DNA of 64,000 bases from the NCBI RefSeq assembly GCF_003002055.1, contig NZ_PVZF01000003.1, positions 62,001 to 126,000 on the forward strand, given 5' to 3'. The translations under genes were made by a program, and so were the position numbers. Shown in pieces: positions 53,044 through 61,163 of the stretch. Position 1 is the stretch's first letter. Each line of letters begins with the position of its first letter. The notes beneath the pieces were generated by a model. The model was not told the origin of the DNA. It searched no databases and was given only the letters and a program-made list of their open reading frames with translations. Source of the DNA: Kineococcus rhizosphaerae. GTDB taxonomy: Bacteria; Actinomycetota; Actinomycetes; Actinomycetales; Kineococcaceae.

Positions 53044-53899
53044 GGTGGAGCAGGACGTGCGCAACCCGTTCAAGCGGAAGGAACCCGCGCCCCGGCGCCA
53101 GCGCCTGGGTGTCGTGCAGCGCGTCGAGCGGCTCGCCCCGCACATGGTGCGGGTCGTCTTCGGCGGTGAGGACCTCGCCGACTTCGCCGTCGAGCACGCC
53201 GACTCCTACGTGAAGCTGATCTTCCCCGTGCCCGGCGTCGAGTACGACGAACCGTTCGACGTGGCCGCGATCCGGGAGACCCGGCCCCGCACCGAGTGGC
53301 CCGTGCAGCGGACCTACTCGGTCCGCGCGGTCTCCGGCGGAGAGGTGACCGTCGACTTCGTCGTGCACGGCGACGAGGGCCTCGCCGGGCCGTGGGCGGC
53401 GAACGCGCAGCCCGGCGACGAGCTGTGGCTGACGGGCCCGGGTGGGGCCTACACCCCCGGCGACCACGCGCCGTGGCACCTGCTGGTCGGGGACGCGAGC
53501 GCCCTGCCCGCCGTCTCGGCCTCGCTCGAACGCGTCCCCGCCGGGTCCGTCGCGGTCGCGGTCGTCGAGGTGCACTCCCCCGCCGAGGAACTGGACCTGT
53601 CCTGCCCCGGTGACCTCCGGCTGCACTGGGTCCACCGCGAGGAACCGGACCCCGAGGCGCTGCTGGAGTTCCTGGGCTCCCTCGACCTGCCGTCCGGGGC
53701 GCCGCAGGCGTTCGTCCACGGCGAGGCCGACACGGTCCGCGCCGTGCGGCGCTGGGTCCGCACCGAACTCGGGGTGACCAAGGACCTGCTCTCGGCGTCG
53801 GGGTACTGGCGCCGGGGGCGCACCGAGGAGGGCTGGCGGTCGGAGAAGCGGGACTGGAACGCCGCGACCGAGACCGACGACGCGGCCGCCGGGGTCTGA
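53036..53899 (+). CDS. siderophore-interacting protein, second copy
   Basis: The product is 287 residues. PHMVRVVFGGEDLADF near 35, QRTYSVRAV near 92 (FAD), LLVGDASALPAVSASLERVP near 150, ending LLSASGYWRRGR. It is paralogous to the upstream protein but lacks the acidic repeat and has a Lys/Arg N-terminal tail (NPFKRKEPAPRRQR). GTG at 53036 overlaps the first copy's stop by eight bases, so both are iron-controlled together. A start at GTG 53045 is possible. Confidence 0.9.
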   Translation: MSEVEQDVRNPFKRKEPAPRRQRLGVVQRVERLAPHMVRVVFGGEDLADFAVEHADSYVKLIFPVPGVEYDEPFDVAAIRETRPRTEWPVQRTYSVRAVSGGEVTVDFVVHGDEGLAGPWAANAQPGDELWLTGPGGAYTPGDHAPWHLLVGDASALPAVSASLERVPAGSVAVAVVEVHSPAEELDLSCPGDLRLHWVHREEPDPEALLEFLGSLDLPSGAPQAFVHGEADTVRAVRRWVRTELGVTKDLLSASGYWRRGRTEEGWRSEKRDWNAATETDDAAAGV

Positions 53900-53902
53900 A
53901 CC

Positions 53903-54295
53903 TCAGCGGACGACGGTGAGGTCGAGGAACTCCTCGACCCCCAGCCGCGCGAGCACGAACCGCACGGGGCGGGGCATCCCCGTCCGTGCGGGGTCGTGGA
54001 CCAGGCGGGGGTCGGCGAGTTCCAGCCTGCGGCCCCGGAACCGCAACGAGCACCCGCCGGCCGCGAGGACGTTCTTCACCCAGTCGGTGCCCGGCCCGTA
54101 GGTCAGGGCCAGCCGGATCCCGGGCGCACCCTCGGACGTGACCTGGAACACGTTGACCGGGATGGTGAACTCGCGCCCCGAGCGGCGACCGCGGTGCGTC
54201 AGCAGCCCGAGGAACGGGGTGTGGGGCGCGACCCTGCGCATCACGTGGTTCAGCGCGGCCCGGTTCGCCCGGGCCACCGCCATCGGGATCGGCAT
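53903..54295 (-). CDS. deazaflavin (F420)-dependent nitroreductase family protein
   Basis: The product is 130 residues of the Ddn-like split-barrel family: LLTHRGRRSGREFTIPVNVF near 30-50 and LTYGPGTDWVKNVLAAGGCSL near 63-83 are the hallmark F420-binding segments. Such proteins reduce quinones or nitro compounds. Its stop is three bases from the second SIP gene's stop. ATG at 54295. Confidence 0.85.
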   Translation of the reverse strand: MPIPMAVARANRAALNHVMRRVAPHTPFLGLLTHRGRRSGREFTIPVNVFQVTSEGAPGIRLALTYGPGTDWVKNVLAAGGCSLRFRGRRLELADPRLVHDPARTGMPRPVRFVLARLGVEEFLDLTVVR

Positions 54296-54412
54296 CGTGC
54301 CCCTTCCTCGCGCGGGCCGTGTCCCACCATCGTGCGCCCCACCTGCCCCTGCCGCAGCGTCCCCGGCGCGCCCGAGCCGCCCGTCCGGCGAGCAGGGGCG
54401 CCCCGACGTGCG

Positions 54413-55141
54413 TCACGTCCTCTCGAGGAGTGCGCGCGGTGGTGCGGGGTTCCAGCCCGCGGGCGAGAAGGGCCCCTGGAGGACGGCCCACTGCAGGAGC
54501 AGGACGGTCTTGGCGTCGACGATGCCGCGGCCGATCTCACCGAGCGCGTCGTCGACGTCGAGTTCGACGACCCGGGTGTCCTCACCCTCGGCGCGCACTC
54601 CGGCCCGGGCCCCGTGGTCCACGCTCCCGTGCTCGTAGGGGGCGGCGAAGAAGTGCAGGCGCTCGGTGAGCGAACCGGGACTGCTGTAGAGGTCGAAGAG
54701 GTGGTGGACCTCACCGACGACGCACCCGGTCTCCTCCTGGCTCTCCCGGCGGACGGCGGTCTCGGGGTGGTCGTCGTCGAGCAGGCCGGCCGGGACCTCC
54801 AGCAGCATCCCGTCGGGGTGCTCGTTGACGTAGGCGGCGTAGCGGAACTGCTCGATCAGCAGGACGGTCCGCGCCGCGGCGTCGAAGAGCAGGACGCACG
54901 CGCCGTCGCCGCGGTCGTGGGTCTCCCGTTCCTGCCTGCTCCACGTGCCGTCGGCGTGCTGGTAGTCGAAGGCGGTGGTCCGGGTGACGTACCAGTTCGA
55001 GGTGAGCAACCGCACGTCCCGCACGACGACGCGGGGGTTGCGGTCCAGGTCGCGACCGGTCCGGTCGAGGTGGGTCCGGCCCCGCGCGTCCGGGACCTCG
55101 ATCCCCGGGCGCGGTGCACCGGGTGGGGTGGGGTCGGTCAT
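54413..55141 (-). CDS. NUDIX hydrolase (NudK/ADP-ribose pyrophosphatase-like)
   Basis: The product is 242 residues. N-terminal strands (RVVVRDVRLLTSNWYVTRTTAF) precede the NUDIX helix: GLLDDDHPETAVRRESQEETG near 138-158. The RE-x2-EE-x-G half is intact, but the spacing to the first Gly is one residue short and the first Glu is not at its usual place. VLLIEQFRYAAYVNEHPDG is typical of GDP-mannose/ADP-sugar hydrolases. ATG at 55141. Divergent from a DeoR regulator. Confidence 0.85.
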   Translation of the reverse strand: MTDPTPPGAPRPGIEVPDARGRTHLDRTGRDLDRNPRVVVRDVRLLTSNWYVTRTTAFDYQHADGTWSRQERETHDRGDGACVLLFDAAARTVLLIEQFRYAAYVNEHPDGMLLEVPAGLLDDDHPETAVRRESQEETGCVVGEVHHLFDLYSSPGSLTERLHFFAAPYEHGSVDHGARAGVRAEGEDTRVVELDVDDALGEIGRGIVDAKTVLLLQWAVLQGPFSPAGWNPAPPRALLERT

Positions 55142-55288
55142 CCGGTCGTCCTCCTCCTGGGCCGCGACGGCCACCTCCGCGGGCACGGGCGTGCCCCACC
55201 CGTCTCCGTCCCGGGCAGCCGCCGCGGCGAGCCGCCCGGTGCGCGTGACCGCCGGGTCGTCGGTACGGCAGTACAGTACCCCGAACAA

Positions 55289-55310
55289 GCAAGAACGTGC
55301 ATGAACTTGC
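55289..55310. promoter_or_regulatory. inverted repeat upstream of deoR-type gene
   Basis: GCAAG and CTTGC enclose 12 bases with TGCA at the centre, about 20 bases before the DeoR start. The surrounding 189 bases between the NUDIX and deoR genes are the only other regulatory space. Confidence 0.4.
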
Positions 55311-55330
55311 AGCAACGAGAGGAGGCCCGC

Positions 55331-56086
55331 GTGCTGGGAGCTCAACGGCAGGAACTGCTGCTCACCCGCCTGCGCGCCGACGGCCGTCTGGTCGCCAAGG
55401 ACCTGGCCGTCGAACTGGGCTTGTCCGAGGACAGCATCCGCCGGGACCTGCGGGAGCTGGCCGCCGCCGGGTTGTGCCAGCGCGTCTACGGCGGAGCCCT
55501 GCCCGTCTCCCCCGCCGTGGCCGACCTCACCACCCGCGGCGGTGTGGCTGCCGACAGCAAGCGCCGCGTCGCCGAACGTGCCGCCCGGCTCGTCACCCCC
55601 GGCTGCACCGCCGTCCTCGACGGCGGCACCACCGCCCTGGCCCTGGCCCGGGCCCTGCCGGCGGACCTGGAGGCGACGGTCGTCACCCACAGCCCCGCCG
55701 TGGCCGCCGCCCTGCTCGACCACCCGCGGATCGACCTGCACGTCATCGGCGGGCGCGTCTTCAAGCACTCCGGCGTCGCCTGCGGAGCCGCCGCCGTCGA
55801 AGCCGTCGCGGGCCTGAGCGCCGACGTGTTCCTGCTGGGGGTGACCGGGGTCCACCCCGACGCGGGTCTGACCACCGGGGACTCCGACGAGGCCGCGATG
55901 AAGCGCGCCCTGGCCCGCCGGGCCGCCGACACCTACGTCCTGGCCAGCGCGGAGAAGCTCGGCACCGCCTCGGCGTTCACCGTCCTGCCCCTGCAGGACG
56001 TCGCCGGCATCGTCACCGACGGCACCGACCCCGGGGACCGGACGCTGCGCGCCCTGCGCGAACAGGGCGTCACCCTCCTGCCCTGA
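55331..56086 (+). CDS. DeoR family transcriptional regulator
   Basis: The product is 251 residues. Helix-turn-helix VAKDLAVELGLSEDSIRRDLRELAAAGLCQRVYGGA matches the DeoR signature; the C-terminal sugar-phosphate sensor has VLDGGTTALALARAL, VIGGRV and LTTGDSDEAAMKRAL. GTG at 55331 has GAGGAGG upstream; an in-frame ATG at 55301 lacks one. It may control the divergent NUDIX gene or a sugar operon elsewhere. Confidence 0.9.
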   Translation: MLGAQRQELLLTRLRADGRLVAKDLAVELGLSEDSIRRDLRELAAAGLCQRVYGGALPVSPAVADLTTRGGVAADSKRRVAERAARLVTPGCTAVLDGGTTALALARALPADLEATVVTHSPAVAAALLDHPRIDLHVIGGRVFKHSGVACGAAAVEAVAGLSADVFLLGVTGVHPDAGLTTGDSDEAAMKRALARRAADTYVLASAEKLGTASAFTVLPLQDVAGIVTDGTDPGDRTLRALREQGVTLLP

Positions 56087-56113
56087 GGGCCGGCCACCCG
56101 CGCCGCGCCGGGG

Positions 56114-56995
56114 TCAGTCGGTGTAGAACCCGGCCTCCAGGTCCTCGAGCAGGGTGGGCCCGGTCGGCTCCCACCCGAGGAGCTGCCGGGTCGCCGCGCT
56201 GGAAGCGGGCTGGTCGGTTCCGAGGAGCGCCCCGAAGACGCCCAGCTCAGCGGGGTCGACGGCCGCGGCGCGCAGGCCGGTCTTGCGCGCCACGACGTCG
56301 GCGACCCGGCGCATCGCCACGCCCTCCTCCCCGACGGCGTGCAGCACCGAACCCGCCGGCGCCTGCTCCAGGGCGAGGCGGAAGAGGCGGCCGGCGTCGC
56401 CGAGGTGCACGGCGGGCCAGCGGTTGCCGCCGTCCCCCACGTAGGCGGCCGTGCCCAGCCGCCGGTCCAGATCGACGAGCACCGAGATCAGCCCGTTGCG
56501 GTCGCCCGCACCGTGCACGGAGCGCGGCATCCGCACCAGGCCCGAGCGGATGCCGCGCTCCGCCAGGGCCAGGACGGCGGTCGCGGTCCGGGCGCGGGCG
56601 CCGGCCGGCCCGGAGGGGTCGAGGACGTCCTGCTCGGTGGCGACGCGGCCGGGCAGGATCGGGGTCCCGGAGGCCGCGAAGAAGGCTTTCCCGCTGCCCT
56701 GCAGGGCGTCCCCGATCCGGCCGACGAGCTCGACCTCGTTGTCGACCGTCTCCTCGAACGCGGCGAAGTCGAGCGTGAAGGCCAGGTGCGCCACGGCGTC
56801 GGCCTGCTGCGCCTGCGCGACGATCAGGTCGTGGTCGCCCGTGTCACCGCGCACCGCGGTCGCGCCCAGCGCCCGGACCTTCCCGGCCGAGGCCTCGGAC
56901 CGGGCGAGACCGACGACCTCGTGGCCCGCGGCGGTGAGCTCCCGCAGGAGGGCGGTTCCGATCCAGCCGGAGGCACCGGTGGTGAAGACGCGCAC
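56114..56995 (-). CDS. NAD-dependent epimerase/dehydratase family (extended SDR) protein
   Basis: The product is 293 residues. TTGASGWIGTALLREL at the N-terminus binds NAD(P); ARSEASAGKVRALGATAVRGD follows. The canonical Tyr-x3-Lys is not obvious; the region after ASGTPILPG lacks it, so it may be an atypical SDR (NmrA/WcaG-like) reductase. GTG at 56995 has AAGGAGAA upstream. Divergent from a TetR gene with two strong palindromes between. Confidence 0.82.
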   Translation of the reverse strand: MRVFTTGASGWIGTALLRELTAAGHEVVGLARSEASAGKVRALGATAVRGDTGDHDLIVAQAQQADAVAHLAFTLDFAAFEETVDNEVELVGRIGDALQGSGKAFFAASGTPILPGRVATEQDVLDPSGPAGARARTATAVLALAERGIRSGLVRMPRSVHGAGDRNGLISVLVDLDRRLGTAAYVGDGGNRWPAVHLGDAGRLFRLALEQAPAGSVLHAVGEEGVAMRRVADVVARKTGLRAAAVDPAELGVFGALLGTDQPASSAATRQLLGWEPTGPTLLEDLEAGFYTD

Positions 56996-57053
56996 GGTCG
57001 TTCTCCTTCGCGAGGTGGTGGTGTGGCCCAGCCCGTCGTCCGGTGACGACCAC

Positions 57054-57080
57054 CGGTGATGTGACTGAGTAACATCACCG
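57054..57080. promoter_or_regulatory. 27-bp palindromic TetR operator candidate O1
   Basis: A near-perfect 27-base palindrome with the inner pattern GTGACTGAGTAAC flanked by perfect GGTGAT/ATCACC arms. Its core resembles that of the site 30 bases further on. Confidence 0.75.
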
Positions 57081-57086
57081 TACATC

Positions 57087-57107
57087 TGATGTGACTTAGT
57101 CGCATCA
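57087..57107. promoter_or_regulatory. 21-bp palindromic TetR operator candidate O2
   Basis: TGATGTGACT-T-AGTCGCATCA is a near-perfect palindrome. It shares TGATGTGACT and AGT-N2-CATCA with O1; centres are 30 bases apart, about three helical turns. Confidence 0.75.
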
Positions 57108-57121
57108 CGTACAGTTCACCC

Positions 57122-57739
57122 GTGGCACGCTGGGAACCCGACGCGCGGGGCCGGCTGCTGCGCACCGCCGTCGACCTCTTCGCCGAGCAGGGGTACGAGG
57201 CCACCACGACGGCCCAGATCGCGCAGCGGGCCGGCCTGACGAGGACGACGCTCTTCCGGCTCTTCCCCGACAAGCGGGAGATCCTCTTCCAGGGCCAGGA
57301 CGACCTCATCACCGTCGGCGTCGACGCGGTCCACCGGACCCCCGCCGACGCCCCGGCGATCGCGGCCGCGGCCGCCGCGGTGGCGGCGATAGCGGACGCG
57401 CACGTCGCCGACCGCGCCGGCAGCCGGCGCATCACCGGGCTCATCGCCGCCAGCCCGGAACTGCGCGAACGCGCCGCGTTCAAGCGGTCGTCCATCACCG
57501 AGGCCCTGCAGGCCGCCCTCCGGGAACGGACCGGCAGCCACCGCCTGGCCGGCCTGCTGACCGACGTCGCGGTGCGGTCCTACTACGACGGGTTCGACGT
57601 GTGGATCTCCACGGACGACGACCGGTCGTTCTCCGCCGTCGTGCTCGACGAACTCGCGGACGGCGAGGCCGCCCTGCGACGACTCGCAGGGGAACTGACG
57701 GGCCCGGTCCCCGGCCGCGGCGCACGGTCCCGGGCCTGA
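57122..57739 (+). CDS. TetR family transcriptional regulator
   Basis: The product is 205 residues. Helix-turn-helix TTTAQIAQRAGLTRTTLFRLFPDKREILF near 28-56. GTG at 57122 has TACAGT exactly six bases upstream, consistent with a leaderless transcript starting just downstream of both operators. Expected to repress itself and the divergent epimerase-family gene, releasing on binding a small molecule. Confidence 0.92.
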   Translation: MARWEPDARGRLLRTAVDLFAEQGYEATTTAQIAQRAGLTRTTLFRLFPDKREILFQGQDDLITVGVDAVHRTPADAPAIAAAAAAVAAIADAHVADRAGSRRITGLIAASPELRERAAFKRSSITEALQAALRERTGSHRLAGLLTDVAVRSYYDGFDVWISTDDDRSFSAVVLDELADGEAALRRLAGELTGPVPGRGARSRA

Positions 57740-57787
57740 CCGGGAGCCGTCCGCCGCACCTGCCGGGTCCCCGGGCCGCGGGACGGC

Positions 57788-58666
57788 TCAGCCCCGGACC
57801 TCGACGTCCTCCTGCAGCAGCGCGTCGCACACCTCGACCAGCGCGGCCCGCAGCGGGTCGGCCCGTTCGGCGAACGCCCGCTGGGCCCGTGCGTACTCCG
57901 CCTTGCCCTCGGCGGTCTCGATCGCGACGGCCGGGTACCCCAGGGAACTCACGTCGTACGGGGAGGCGCGCATGTCGAGGACCCGCACGTCGCGGGCCAG
58001 TTCGAAGCAGTCGAGCAGCAGTTCCCCGGGCACCGCGGGCGACAGCTTCATGGCCCAGCGGTAGAGGTCCATCGTCGCGTGCAGGCACCCCGGCTGCTCC
58101 TGCGCGGCCTGGTCGACGCGCGTGGGCCGCAGTTCGTTGAGCGGGACGGCGCTGGGGGTGAAGAAGCGGAACGCGTCGTAGTGGCTGCACCGGATGCGGT
58201 GCGACTCCACGACCTCGTCCGTGCCGGCGTGCCCGAGCCGCAGCGGCAACCCCGCGTGGCGCACCTGCTCGGGCTGCGTGCGGTGCACCATGGCCCACTC
58301 GTGCAGACCGAAGCAGGCCAGCTGCGGGGCCCGGCCCCGGGTCGCGGCCAGCACGTCGCGGGCCAGCCGGACGGTGGCCCGGCGCTGCGCCACCAGCGCC
58401 GCCGCGTCGACCCGCCACCCCGCACCGGTCGCGACGTAGTGGGCCCAGTCGGCCCTCTCGTCCGCGTCCGCCAGCGCGACCCCGACCCCGGGGTGCCAGC
58501 GGGCGAGGCGGCCCGGCGACCACGAGTAGTACGTGAACAGGAAGTCCTCGACAGGGTGCTTCTCGCCGCGGGCCCGGCGCGCGGCGGCGTCCCCGGTCAG
58601 GGCGAGCGCGCGCTCGGCGTGCGCGGCGGCGCGGGCGCGCCACCGCTCGGCGGGCACCGTGGTCAC
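57788..58666 (-). CDS. 3-methyladenine DNA glycosylase-like actinobacterial protein
   Basis: The product is 292 residues. RGEKHPVEDFLFTYYSWSPG near 35-54, RWHPGVGVAL, CFGLHEWAMVHRT near 120 and CSHYDAFRFFTPSAVPLN near 165 match a conserved actinobacterial family commonly labelled 3-methyladenine DNA glycosylase. I see no biochemical support for that label. It is divergent from ku, which is consistent with DNA repair. GTG at 58666 is the start; GTG 58657 is possible. Confidence 0.65.
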   Translation of the reverse strand: MTTVPAERWRARAAAHAERALALTGDAAARRARGEKHPVEDFLFTYYSWSPGRLARWHPGVGVALADADERADWAHYVATGAGWRVDAAALVAQRRATVRLARDVLAATRGRAPQLACFGLHEWAMVHRTQPEQVRHAGLPLRLGHAGTDEVVESHRIRCSHYDAFRFFTPSAVPLNELRPTRVDQAAQEQPGCLHATMDLYRWAMKLSPAVPGELLLDCFELARDVRVLDMRASPYDVSSLGYPAVAIETAEGKAEYARAQRAFAERADPLRAALVEVCDALLQEDVEVRG

Positions 58667-58735
58667 CGCTCGACCCCGCGCGGGGGTGCGGTGCCGGCCG
58701 TACGGTGGAGGTCCGACCCGAGGAAGGGGGGCGCC

Positions 58736-59731
58736 GTGCCACGCGCCGTCTGGAAGGGCGCCGTGTCCTTCGGCCTGGTCAACGTGCCGGTGCGGCTCCA
58801 CCCCGCCACCGCCGAGCACGACATCCGTTTCCACCAGGTCCACCGTACCGACGGCGGCCGCGTCCGGATGAAGCGGACCTGCTCGGTGTGCGGCGAGGAG
58901 ATCGCCTACGACGAGGTCGCCAAGGGCTACGAGAGCCCCGACGGCAAGCTCGTCGTCCTCACCGACGAGGACCTCGAGGAGCTCCCCGTGGCCAGCGGTC
59001 ACGAGATCGACGTCCTGCAGTTCGTGCCCGCCGACCAGGTCGACCCCCTCCTGCTGTCCAAGCCGTACTACCTCGAGCCCGAGGCCCGCGCCGCGAAGCC
59101 CTACGCGCTGCTGCGCGAGGCCCTCGCCGAGACCGAGCGGATGGCCGTCGTCAAGATCGCGTTGCGCCAGCGCGAGTCGGTCGCCGTGCTGCGCGTGCGC
59201 GACGAGGCGATCGTCCTGCAGACGATGCTGTGGCCCGACGAGGTCCGCGAGCCCGACTTCGAGGTCCTGCAGGCCGACGTCGACCTGCGCCCGCAGGAGC
59301 TGAAGATGGCCGCCTCCCTCGTGGAGTCCCTCGCCGGGGACTTCCACCCCGAGGAGTTCGAGGACGAGTACGAGGTCGCGGTCAAGGAACTCGTGGAGGC
59401 CCGCCTCGAGGACGCCGACGCGGCGCCGGGCGCGGCCGCCGAGGAGACGTCCTCCGCCGGGACGGGCAGCAGCGAGGTCGTCGACCTGCTGACGGCGCTG
59501 CAGCGCTCCGTCGAACGGGCCCGCGGGGGTGGGGGTGGCGCGAAGCCCGCCGAGGTCGCGGACGAGGAGCCCGCAGCAGCGGAGAAGACCGCCGCGAAGA
59601 GGACGACGAAGAAGACGGCGTCCCCGGGGAAGACCCCCGCGAAGAAGACGGCCGCCAAGAAGGCGACTGCACGGAAGACGGCGGCGAAGAAGACGACCGC
59701 CAAGAAGACGGCGACGAAGAAGAGCGCCTGA
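58736..59731 (+). CDS. ku: Ku protein (non-homologous end joining)
   Basis: The product is 331 residues. WKGAVSFGLVNVPVRLHPAT starts the Ku core, CSVCGEEIAYDEVAKGYE near 43 and YLEPEARAAKPYALLREAL near 105 are conserved. The C-terminal 50 residues are an Ala/Lys/Thr repeat (KKTAAKKATARKTAAKKT). In mycobacterial Ku the lysine-rich tail binds DNA and tunes LigD recruitment (family knowledge). The LigD ligase and polymerase genes are 7 kb away. GTG 58736 follows GAGGAAGGGGGG. Confidence 0.95.
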   Translation: MPRAVWKGAVSFGLVNVPVRLHPATAEHDIRFHQVHRTDGGRVRMKRTCSVCGEEIAYDEVAKGYESPDGKLVVLTDEDLEELPVASGHEIDVLQFVPADQVDPLLLSKPYYLEPEARAAKPYALLREALAETERMAVVKIALRQRESVAVLRVRDEAIVLQTMLWPDEVREPDFEVLQADVDLRPQELKMAASLVESLAGDFHPEEFEDEYEVAVKELVEARLEDADAAPGAAAEETSSAGTGSSEVVDLLTALQRSVERARGGGGGAKPAEVADEEPAAAEKTAAKRTTKKTASPGKTPAKKTAAKKATARKTAAKKTTAKKTATKKSA

Positions 59732-59786
59732 CCGTCACCGATACTTGCCCGAGGCCCCCGCACGGAAGGACCGCCTCGAGCCCCGC

Positions 59787-61154
59787 ATGACGTCCCCGAT
59801 CCCCGCCCCTCCCCCCGTCCGTCGGGGGTTCGTCCTCGCCGCGCTGCTGTCCGCGACGTTCATGGCCACCGTCGACGCCTCCATCGTCAACGTCGCCCTG
59901 CCGACCCTGTCCCGCGAACTGCACGCCCCCGCCTCGGACACCGTCTGGGTCACGACGGCCTTCCTGCTCGCCGCGGCCTGCTGCATCCCCGCGACGGCCG
60001 CCCTCGGCGACCGCGTCGGGCGCCGCAGGCTGTTCCTCGTCGGCGTCCCGGCGTTCACCCTCGCCTCGGTGGCCTGCGCCGCCGCCCCCACCCTCGGCGT
60101 GCTCGTCGCGGCCCGCGTCGCGCAGGGCGTCGCCTCCGCGCTGGTGCTCGCCGTCCCCATCCCCGTCTACCGGCACGTCGTGCCACCCGAACGGCTCGGC
60201 AGCGTCCTGGGGCTCAACGCCATGGTGGTCGCGCTCGGGACGTCGGCGGGCCCGGCGCTCGGCGGGCTGCTGCTGACGGCGCTGCCGTGGCCGTGGCTGT
60301 TCCTCGTCAACGTCCCCGTGGGCCTGACCGCCACCCTGCTCGGGTGGCGGTTCCTGCCGGGGGTCACCGGCCGGGGCGGCCGGTTCGACGCCCTGGGGTC
60401 GGTGTGGATCGCCGCGGCCATCGCGAGCTTCCTGCTGGGCGTGCGCGGGCTGGGTTCCACGTCCACGCTGCCCGTCTCGACCGCCCTGCTCGCGGCCACC
60501 GCCGTGCTCGTCGTCCTCTTCGTGCGCCACGAGAAGCGCACGGCGCGACCGGTCGTCCCCCCCGCCCTCTTCCGGCGGCCCTTCACCCTCGCGGTGCTCA
60601 CCGCCTCGTGCTCGTTCTTCGGGCAGTCGACGGCGTTCGTGGCCCTGCCGTTCCTGTTCCAGCAGTCCCTGGGGGACAGCGCGCTGCGCTCCGCCCTGCT
60701 CTTCACCCCCTGGCCGCTGGTCATCGTCCTCGTCGCCCCCCTGTCCGGACGCGCCGCCGACCGGGTCGACCCGACCCTGCTGGCCCTGCTCGGGCTCACG
60801 GTCATGGCCGGCGGCCTCGTGTCCCTGGCCCTGCTGCCCGAGGACGCCTCCACCGCCGAGATCCTGGTCCGCACCGGCCTGTGCGGGCTCGGGTTCGCCG
60901 TGTTCCAGTCCCCCAACAACCGGGACATGATGTCCGCCGCCCCGCTGCAGCACGCCGGGTCCGCCGCCGGCGTCCTGAACCTCAACCGCACCGTCTCGCA
61001 GTCGACGGGGTCCGGCGCGGTCAGCGTGGTGTTCGTCGCGGCCGGGGCGAGCGCCGGCCAGCACGTCGGCCTGGTGCTCGCCCTCGGGGCGGCCGTCACC
61101 GCCGTCGGCGCAGGGCTCGCCGGGCTGCGGCTGGCCGGCGGCACGAGCCGGTAG
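59787..61154 (+). CDS. MFS transporter, DHA2-like
   Basis: The product is 455 residues with about fourteen membrane segments. ATVDASIVNVALPTLSREL (TM1 motif D1), LGDRVGRRRLFLVG (motif A) and ALGTSAGPALGGLLL (motif C) are present. Likely proton-driven export of drugs or metabolites. ATG at 59787. The stop TAG at 61152-61154 lies inside the hexamer that appears to promote the next gene. Confidence 0.9.
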   Translation: MTSPIPAPPPVRRGFVLAALLSATFMATVDASIVNVALPTLSRELHAPASDTVWVTTAFLLAAACCIPATAALGDRVGRRRLFLVGVPAFTLASVACAAAPTLGVLVAARVAQGVASALVLAVPIPVYRHVVPPERLGSVLGLNAMVVALGTSAGPALGGLLLTALPWPWLFLVNVPVGLTATLLGWRFLPGVTGRGGRFDALGSVWIAAAIASFLLGVRGLGSTSTLPVSTALLAATAVLVVLFVRHEKRTARPVVPPALFRRPFTLAVLTASCSFFGQSTAFVALPFLFQQSLGDSALRSALLFTPWPLVIVLVAPLSGRAADRVDPTLLALLGLTVMAGGLVSLALLPEDASTAEILVRTGLCGLGFAVFQSPNNRDMMSAAPLQHAGSAAGVLNLNRTVSQSTGSGAVSVVFVAAGASAGQHVGLVLALGAAVTAVGAGLAGLRLAGGTSR

Positions 61155-61163
61155 CGTGCCGCG

